DNA from: Onchocerca lupi | Taxonomy: Eukaryota > Nematoda > Chromadorea > Rhabditida > Onchocercidae | Assembly: GCA_028564675.1 (NCBI GenBank) | Contig: JAOVVO010000065.1 | Coordinates: forward strand, 62,001 to 126,000 | Direction: 5' to 3' | DNA length: 64,000 nucleotides | Part shown: positions 55,822 to 64,000 of the stretch, one piece after another | Layout: every line of letters starts with the position of its first letter | How positions within the stretch are numbered: position 1 is the first letter of the stretch | The notes under the pieces: generated by a model | Seen by the model: the letters and a program-made list of their open reading frames with translations, nothing else | Told to the model about the DNA's origin: nothing | Database searches by the model: none | Program-made: the position numbers and the translations under genes

Positions 55822-58800
55822 TCATCTAATGAAAGAACGTTTTACGGTAAGAAGACTGGGCCGCTAAATCATTATCTTCATCCCATCCCGTTCACTGATT
55901 AAATGAGACGGCTTAATTTGTCGATATTGATTTATCTCAAACTTCAAAGAACTACTCATCTTCTTTATGCAAACCGATGACCTTTCAAAGGTTACTAGCA
56001 TACAAATTACTCCTATCCATCATATTTTAAACTTCAAGTGATATTCTCATCACTCAACGCTTCTTTTATTTTGCATAATTCTACCGCAATTAATGAATGG
56101 AATGGTCCCGCTTTTCCTTCTTTTGTTCCTCTTTTTGCTGACCCTATAAATCTCTCTCTTTTCTCTCTCAATTTTTGTCTTCCGATAATAACGCTTCATT
56201 TGTTGTTACAAGCAATTATTTGAAAATATCCAAGTAAATTACTCAAAAATTGAATTATTTCATTATCTGTTCGTACTTAATAATATCAATATTACGAAAC
56301 AATGAGTGGAAAAATAATCTCCCGGGAATAACCCTGAGATCTCCCATTACTCATTTCAATTACAACTATTTCATTTAATGAATGCGTAGAATGATGATGA
56401 ATAAGCTCTGCCTGCCAGAAGAACATGTCTTTATTATCAATCTCATGTGAATTATCCAAGAGTGACAGTGACACATCGACCATCTCCTCTGTCGCCAATA
56501 ATTTTAGCCATGTGATCACTTCCCTCTATGTTTCCTCCAATTTCGAAATTCTTTTTCCAGTAATCTTTACTCCTCCCATTCCTCCTCTTCCTCCTCCTCC
56601 TCCTCCTCCTCTTCTTCCTCCTCCTCCTCTTCTTCCTCCTCCTCTTTTTTCCATTTCTACTTTCATCATTATCATTGTCAGGTCAGTTTACTGCCATTGA
56701 TGATGACTCATCGTCATTAATGATCGGTTATTCAGATCTTGCTTGGTGCTGATTGCTCACATCTTTCCTTTCTTTTTCTCTTATCGATAAGACACTCAGG
56801 AATCAATCCGAGTATTTTTTGACTAACTTGGAAGTATTCCAGATTATCTTGTCTTATCTTCCACGAATTTATACCATTATAGCAATTGATAACGGTACCG
56901 TAATCATGCTAATGATATGATAAATGCCATTTGTAGGTTTATTTTTCACCTTGTGTACTTAATTAACATGATCGATATGCTCAATTATCTATGCCTCGCA
57001 CTCATTCATTAATTTATTGTAAGAGGAAGGAAAAATGATACTTCTAATTCTTCAACATTTCTGTCCAGTATTTCTAATTTCCATTTAGATAGATGCTTGT
57101 AGGAAGTTAGTGATTATCAGCAATGAGTCGTCGTTACATCGATTATTAAGATGAACTGACACTTATCAGTCTCTCCTTGTGCATTTGTTTGTCTGATCAA
57201 TCATCAACTTATTCATATCAATTATCAGTTACCAACTCAATTATCAATTTATTGTTATGTAACGGAAAGGAACTGTTTGTTTGTTGCCACTTGGAATATG
57301 ATATTTGTGCATCTATTCCTGTCTTTTTCCATTTCAAAAAGATGAATAATTCAAGCTAATCGAATAGTCTACCTGATATTGAATCAGTTTAATTACCGTA
57401 TTGACTAATTACTAATTTAATTTAGTATTTACTTAAGGCTTGTTTTGTTTAGATTTTTTTTGCATATTAATTTTTTGAATAAAATCAAAAGTGTGAATGA
57501 ATGAAACGAGAACGATCTTGGCAATGTTTTAAAATGGCTCCGAAATGTTTGATACTGCTTCTCAGTTTCCCTAAGATTTCAAGAAATCTCGATATCCAAT
57601 TGGCATAATTTTATGGTATAGCCAATATTTACCGGATTGATTAATTATTATTTTAATACATTTCCATGTTACCTCCTAAATCATTATCGTCGTGTTTATT
57701 TTTTCTTTACATCACTTATAATCATGGCTGTTCATGGAATATCTGATGTTTTATAGCAGAAAATGTTTGTTTCAACGAGCGATTTTTTTTTTTTTTTGAG
57801 TGTCTATAATAACTCAATCCAGTAATACGAAATTTAGGCTTGAGAAATTATATTCAAGTAAATTTATGCTTTTGTCAAGAAATTTTGCTGAGGATGGACA
57901 TTTTATAGTATAGATTTAATTTCTAACTTATTTCTGGACAAATATGAAGCCTTGTGGTACTTGACTTGCATAATTCCCAAAATGCATGTCATCATGAGAT
58001 GCAATATCATTTAGCCATACTTCCGAGAGGAAGGAAGTATTTTAGTGTCATAAGTTACTAAAGGAAGAAGTTGTTGTTTATTGAATCCTTCTGGAGCGAT
58101 AAAAAAGGAAGGGCAAGAGATCTGATAAGTTCAAAAATCCAGGAAGCTAATGTCATGTACATTATGAATGGATAATCTCATTATATCCCTTTATTCGTAG
58201 AATTCTCAGAATTGAATCCAAGTAGACAAGGAAGCAAATTGGTCCGTAGTGCATAGTTTTTTGCTTTCTTTTTTTTCAGCAAGAGTTCATTTGTATAATT
58301 CGAGGAATCCAGATTGAATATGTTGGAGGATATTACATCAGAATGGTGCATTCCTTTGTCTTTCGAGAACATTACTCTTGACTGGAATAGATGCACTAAA
58401 TTGAAAAAGTGTAATATTTACATCCTTCCTTGTCTTACTTCACAAATCATTTTTCATGAATTGAATTGAATTAAATTCAGTTCTGATTCTCATATTTTTT
58501 GGGGGAAGAAAAGGAAGCAACGTGACTAGCAGTTTAGGAATGCTTTACATTGTTATAGAATGCTTATGTAAACATATTGTAGGTCCTATTGACCGAATAA
58601 ATCAACGATCAATCATTGTATTTAACCGTTGATTATGCGAGGAGGTAAACTAATTAATGAGGATTTCTTCGAAATATCTACGTTTGTACAGTAATATAGC
58701 AAACCTTTCATATACTTCACTTAAAACTAATTATTGTCACAGCACTCTCATCATCATTTATGTCTCTTTTCTTGCATTAGATATAATTAACTCTCTGTAT

Positions 58801-59020
58801 ATTTGAGTATCCTTTGGTAATCTCAAATAAGTTCATTTTGGGTCATTTTATAACAATCTCTTCTTTGCTTTCAAGTATAATGTTCGATGGTAAACAAGTT
58901 TTAGGTGTACAGAATCGTTAAAGTTTGAGTAAGTTTAAGTTGCTCAGTAACAACTGATCCGCTACGGATCGGTGCTTCTTCGAAAGCTTTACTACTTGAC
59001 ATGAGTGTGATATTTAATGT

Positions 59021-59097
59021 TACTATTATTCGAGAACTTAAGAACCTGAGGTCGAGTGGCTGATGTTCGACATACTTGAGAAGTTCTCGAATTAGTA
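59021..59097. other. Hairpin with a 12-base perfect stem core
   Basis: The perfect arms attcgagaactt (59028-59039) and aagttctcgaat (59081-59092) are extended outward by tacta/tagta after a 2-base bulge. A further 5-base pairing gtcga/tcgac lies inside the loop. Located 1.8 kb upstream of the calponin-type gene. Confidence 0.45.
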
Positions 59098-60840
59098 GCA
59101 TAATTTGTTTACTGTCCGCTTTTTTGTTTTTATGAAAGTCTTTATTTTTTTCTTTTTTACTATCTTTGCAACACATTTCCCTCAATATTATTATATTCAT
59201 TTCTGGACAGATAAGCATAAAGAGTGTTAGATAAATAAATAAATCAACGTTTAGTATTTCAATCGCAAATCAAAAATAAGTCTTAGAAGGATAGTATTGC
59301 ACATATCATCTCATCAATTTAATTTTTAATTTCCACTTTTACTTTCCATCAACATCTATGGTTCTTTTCTTACTTAAAATATCAATTACCATCAGGAAAT
59401 GCACTTCCACACAAAATATTTCTTTCCAGATTCTATCGATATCCATTTTATTTCTATTCGTCACATCCTTCCCAACATTTCTTTCTCAAATAGTGATATC
59501 AAATGCTATTAAAATAGAATGAAAAAAAATGTTGTCATTTACTCTTTTCATTTCATCCTTTCTGGAAATGGGCACATATCCAAATCTAGTTATTTTGAAT
59601 TCTTTTAGCATTCACTTATTGTCAATAAATCCGAAGAGCTCTTACTAATGTTTGTTTAACAAAAACTACCAGCTGGAGTACTCGCTTTTACAACTTGTTG
59701 TTTCATCCGGCGTGGATATGTTAATCCTTTTATCATTTTTTCTTTCCTTATAACATTTATCCTTTCTTTTATTTCCATTTTTAATCATTTATATTATATT
59801 TACAAGTTGTAAAGAACATAAGTTCTCTTTCTACTACATTATCATCAAAATTTTTCTACTCTTTTTAAAATTTGTGAATTTTTATTTGACCTTTGTTTGA
59901 CTTTCCCATATCCTTTTCATATCTACAATGCACAAAAAAATTTTCACATCTTTATCTCATCTTTATCATCTTTAGCATCACATATATTATTATCAACAGA
60001 TCACGTAATGTTTGCTGCCTTTTTTCTATTTCGTTCAATCAATTTCTGAACGATTTTGCGTGATCTCCATCTAACGTTTGTGATCATTATCATTAAGTCT
60101 GTGTGAATTTACAAAAAAGAATTACATTTAAAACTTTAAAATTCTCTACTACAAATATCTAACCATATCGGTTCTTGAATTTTCGGATACATTTATTTGA
60201 TATCGAAAATCAAGTTACTATAGTTGCAACGGTGCAAGGCCTGATTAGGCATTGTTTGCTAATTGTAACATTCCATCATTGTCTGCAAATGATTGAAACT
60301 GAAACAAAAGTTATTACTATCATTGACGAAGTATTTTCTTTAAAATATATTTCGCATAAAATTTATCATTCTATCGGGAATTAATCCAAAAGAGCAAACT
60401 TTTTAAATACTTAAATACAATAATAATTGTCGAACTTTTCATCCTTTATTGCCGTCCTATAACAATCCCTTCAATAATTCATTCTATTAAATCATCATAT
60501 ATTTTCTTTTGTGAAATTCCATACTATCATATTATTCCGTCTTAATGAAGAAAGTTTCGAATTGCTCACATTTTACAAACAAATATTCTTTTCCCTAACT
60601 TTATTAGCGTCAAAGATGATTATGGAAAAAGATTAATAGCATTCATTATTTTCGAAAATGTGGTATGTTAGAATTTATATTGTACGATTTATTGTGTAGG
60701 AAATTTAAAATATATAATTGCGCATAAAGTACAAAGAATAAATTGTAATCAAATATTGTAGAGAATTACGAAATAGATGAAATATTCGTCTATTGTCAGC
60801 GCTTTAGTTTATAAATTTTAACTGTTTTATTAGATTGTTA

Positions 60841-60848
60841 TTTTCCAG
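60841..60848 (+). other. Splice or trans-splice acceptor before the calponin-type gene
   Basis: TTTTCCAG nine bases before the ATG at 60858. In a nematode this spacing suits spliced-leader addition; an upstream cis exon is the alternative. Confidence 0.5.
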
Positions 60849-60857
60849 GCCCCAAAT

Positions 60858-63800
60858 ATGAATTCACCAGTGGAAAAAAATAATGATGATATACCTGCTG
60901 TTGATGCTGATGTGAAAGATTCGGAAACTGTTGAGGTAAAGCAGGTTGAAGCACAAGAGAAAGTACCGGAACCGCGAAAGGATCCACGGGAAGATCCAAT
61001 CGGTTGGGTAAATTCACTAATTCCCGGTGCTGTCCATAAGGTATCAATCTCCTCTGTGCTAAGAAAATGAATTCTTTCATTTTTGTTATTAATTATCAAG
61101 TATAGCTTGTTTCTGAGATTTTTCGTCCCGTTACTTAAACTTTTCGATATCAAGTTTTATTAATAATTTTGCTCCTACTTTAAACGTCGTGATGTTCGAT
61201 AAAGAATTACAAAATAAATGAAATATTATCTGTTACGACCTGCTTGGTAATTTCAAGAACATACGTAGGATGAGGTCATGAATGTATTTGATTGATGGAC
61301 ATTTAATTAAGTCTGATAAGCTTTATATCAGCATGCTTCATCTATGATCCCGCCTTATGATTACATTGCGGATTCAAACAACTTCTGTAGATGAAAGGAA
61401 CTTATAATTTGCAGGTAAATTACCGATTGTTAGACTGGGCTCAACAATTGGCTATTGAAGAAGAAGATAAGCGACAAACATTACCTGGCAAAAGTGATGC
61501 TGTCACAAAGAATCAGTTTTTGTCGTTTCTCCGAGATGGATCACTGTTGGCGAAATTAGCGAATCGTCTTCAGCCGGGTGTCGTCGAAACGGTACATGAA
61601 GGAGATGCGGCTAAAGATAAAGCTAATCAGACATCTAACATCAATGGTTTTATCAATTTTGTTAAAGAAAAAGCTGGTTTATCTGAGGAGCAGGTATTGC
61701 TTTCATTCTTTCGAATATTTCCATTCATCTTCATCTATTACATCATTGTGGAATGAAATGAGTAGTTATGATAATTGCTTATATCTTTTTTGCAAAAGAA
61801 AGAAGGGAAAAAGTGAATTACATGTAAATGATTTATATCAGTCAACTTGTCATTATTCTCTTAGTAAGAGTCATTTCGATTGTTCCAACTTTTTGATGAT
61901 AATGATGAGCTCAACGGATGGCTAATAGTTGTCAGTTGGCTACTGACTTACAAAGGGATCAAATATTTGTTGTACTTTTAATACTGTGATCTAGCCGGGT
62001 TGGGATGGATAGACTTGTAATCAATCCATCAAAGATCTTTCTCCTGAGCTCCATTTTTTTTTTTTCTCCTGACTGATAAAAGCTAGTGATATTACTTATT
62101 TTGCTGTAAAATAATTCCAACTGCTCTGAAACAACTGTGAAAATGTAAATTGAGTGCAAGTGTTTCGCGCAATTAGACATTTTTGTCTGTTCTATGAAGA
62201 AGAAAGCAGCAACTCTCGAAAAGAGAGTACAATCCATCGATCTTCCAGATATTTCACAATTTGTCACACTGAAAATAATGGGAATTAAAAAAGAAGAAGG
62301 AGCGGAAAAAATGAGGCATTTTTTTTTCCTATTGTCGTTGCAGTTCATTGTTTTCTTTTACGAAATGGCAATGCTGCGATGTCAAAGTTTATTAAAACAT
62401 ATCTGGAACTTTTAGAGAATTCAATCTAATGTTGGTTTAAAAGACTGTTGATTTAAGTACTGACTAAATTAAAGATAAAAAACCAGTTTGAGAATGGCGT
62501 TTACGGAATATCTTTTAAATGACTTATTTGGTGTACAGTTGAAGCAGTAACTTAACAGCAGATTTATTTTAATTAGACAGATAGTTTCGTTAATGTTTTA
62601 TCTTAATTAAATAGTGAAAAATGATGCTGATAGTTGATATTTTAGCAATAAAAAGTTTAAAAACCGGAAGTTAGTGCTTAAAATGAATGAAATATTATAA
62701 TGCATGAAGTAATGATGGAAGGAGTGAAGTAATGGTAGATTTCTTTGAATGGAAAAAATTCTTTTTAAAAGTTTAAAAATGAAACTGTTTTGTTTATGAA
62801 TAAAGAAGAATTTGATAAATTAGATTGCTGTTAATCTGTTAGTTTGATAAAATATTGAATTCTAAAGAAGAGAATGAATTTCATTTGTGATATGGAATTG
62901 ATTGGCTGCTTTCTATCCTGGCTCTTTGCAATATACATTTTCATCTTTCATATTGCAATAAATCATCAAACATTGGTGAAGGAGATATTTCACGCAAAAG
63001 AAGGGGAAAAATGTATGATGAGACATGAAAAAGCATTGGTTTATTCAGCTTATCCGATAGTTCTATTTAACATGCTAACAGCGTTTTTCCCTTTTAAGCA
63101 CCTTTAAAGTTTATTTAGTTGGGAAATAAATTTTATTAATCATTAACTACATGATATCATACCTTTGTTTTGTTTTTTTCCTGATAATTATTTTGCTCTT
63201 CAATAGAATGAATTTATAGAGGCAGTATGGAGGAGAATGAATGATTGGTATTACTACCATGGCCAATTTTTGTTATGCATATCAAATAGGCTCTAGTATA
63301 TGCTAATAGGCTATAAACATCGATCCTTTTATTATAGACATTTTTTTTTTTTTTGGCCAAGACATTACTATATTTCATACTACTGAATTGCTGTGACTGG
63401 CACGTCAATATAGCTAGCTCTCTGGCCATTTCCAGGCTGAAATAGATTAAATTTTTTATGCTTGCTTAGCTTCATTGGCCAAAAGAGAAATGAGAAATGC
63501 ATGAATGTTAGATTTTAATTTACGATACAATCATTGAAAATGACGAGCTTTTTTTTTTTTTTTTTTTTCTGTTTTTTTGAAAGCTTTAATTAACAAAATT
63601 AAGAAGTGCTTACATCAAAGATTTTATATTGCTCAAATCTCATAAATGAAATAACTTTTTTTATAGCAATTTCTGGAATCATTTTGAACAAAATGACAAA
63701 ACTAAACGAGCCTAATCTTTTTTTTTTTTAGATTTGAAATCTATGCTTCATACTTGTCATTTAATTAATTATCAAGAAGTTTTTGTAGATATTCACTGCT

Positions 63801-63896
63801 GCGGATCTACAAGAGAAAGGGAAAGCAGGATATCAAGCAGTATTTAACACGCTTATGCAGCTTGCTCTCAAAGTACAGAGCGTTTTTCAGCAAAAA
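60858..63896 (+). CDS. Calponin-homology domain protein (calponin/transgelin type), 5' part
   Basis: Probable actin-filament stabilising protein of muscle. Three coding exons lie in the window: 60858-61040, 61415-61693 and 63789-63896 (190 residues), then a GT donor, so the gene continues to the right. Residues 1-60 form an acidic, charged lead-in ending IGWVNSLIPGAVHK. A single type-3 CH domain follows: LLDWAQQLAIEEEDKR, SFLRDGSLLAKLANRLQPG, INGFINFVKEKAGL, then FTAADLQEKGKAGYQAVFNT and LMQLALKVQ. The DG(S)LL...LQPG pattern and the DLxE block are calponin/transgelin features. Whether calponin-like repeats follow cannot be seen, so no symbol is given. The start is the first ATG after an acceptor at 60841-60848. 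Confidence 0.92.
61694..63788 (+). other. Second intron of the calponin-type gene
   Basis: A 2.1-kb intron inside the CH domain, GT-AG, phase 0. Several poly-T tracts occur towards its 3' end (for example 63549-63569). Open frames in it, such as the Lys/Glu-rich one at 62194-62415, do not join either flanking exon in a protein-like way. Confidence 0.8.
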
Positions 63897-64000
63897 GTAA
63901 TTTTCTTCATAACAGTAATTTTATTTTCTTTGATACGGTATTATGAAGTAATGGAGGATTTTTTCTTTTTTTTTTTTTTTTTTTTGCTTGGATTTAATTG
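63897..64000 (+). other. Start of the next intron of the calponin-type gene
   Basis: Begins with a GTAATT donor and contains a 19-T tract near the window end. The downstream exon is outside the window. Confidence 0.7.

Larger units (their letters stand above)
47061..60840. other. Large divergent gene-free region, hrp-2 to the calponin-type gene
   Basis: About 14 kb with no gene that could be supported. It contains a 79-base repeat (48788-49010), an inverted-repeat element (49557-49979), a 49-T tract at 50534-50582 followed by another T run, a (TAG)n run at about 54824-54860, an (ACTA)n-like run at 55073-55099, two weak coding candidates (55102-55392, 55636-55821), a CTC/CCT pyrimidine tract at about 56566-56650 and a hairpin (59021-59097). 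Non-coding 5' exons of the downstream gene could be present. Confidence 0.6.

Noticed and set aside
58901..59218. 105-codon minus-strand frame
   Set aside because: Half is Lys-rich low complexity and the rest covers the hairpin at 59021-59097; no family pattern and no splice context.
61391..61414. ATG with eight in-frame codons just before exon 2 of the calponin-type gene, as an alternative start
   Set aside because: The stretch ends in TTTGCAG, a good acceptor, and exon 1 (60858-61040) joins exon 2 in phase.
62194..62415. 73-codon Lys/Glu-rich plus-strand frame
   Set aside because: Lies inside an intron of the calponin-type gene and turns hydrophobic and low-complexity; no protein-like join to either exon.

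Overview
The window is nuclear DNA of a nematode, most likely a filarial or other spirurid worm. It is AT-rich, full of A/T homopolymers, and its genes have many short exons whose proteins match nematode families very closely. The filarial placement is inference from sequence style and gene content; no species marker was found.

Seven protein-coding genes could be rebuilt exon by exon with consistent splice phases. They are: the 3' part of a PDE10-type cyclic nucleotide phosphodiesterase (pde-5, +, 253-3077); neurabin (nab-1, -, 13109-4579, 14 exons, 741 aa); tropomodulin (unc-94/tmd-1, +, 22057-26065, 9 exons, 389 aa); the small GTPase Rab8 (rab-8, -, 30199-28406, 6 exons, 209 aa); mitochondrial ATP synthase subunit alpha (atp-1, +, 31846-35397, 8 exons, 535 aa); hnRNP Q/R (hrp-2, -, 46506-39733, 12 exons, 712 aa); and the first three coding exons of a calponin-homology protein (+, from 60858, running off the window). 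The strands alternate strictly, so every intergenic space is either head-to-head (shared upstream region) or tail-to-tail. There is no operon-like arrangement.

Three of the seven (neurabin, tropomodulin, calponin-type protein) act on the actin cytoskeleton. Rab8 is a membrane-traffic GTPase, ATP synthase is mitochondrial, hnRNP Q/R is an RNA-binding protein, and the PDE ends cyclic-nucleotide signals. From memory, the C. elegans orthologues of the first six all lie on chromosome I, which fits conserved chromosome content rather than conserved local order.

The gene-free space is large: 13110-22056, 35398-39732 and 46507-60857. It holds a probable solo LTR of a retrotransposon (36850-37302, - strand), a two-copy family of a small inverted-repeat element (49557-49979 and part of it at about 19636-19757), minisatellites, and three strong hairpins that could be small-RNA precursors (6623-6711, 20141-20206, 59021-59097). 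A protein-like but stop-interrupted minus-strand block lies at about 21050-21675. Two introns out of 52 need GC-AG splice sites to keep the conserved protein. No tRNA, rRNA, CRISPR or bacterial-type gene was seen, and nothing here amounts to a clearly new multi-gene system.
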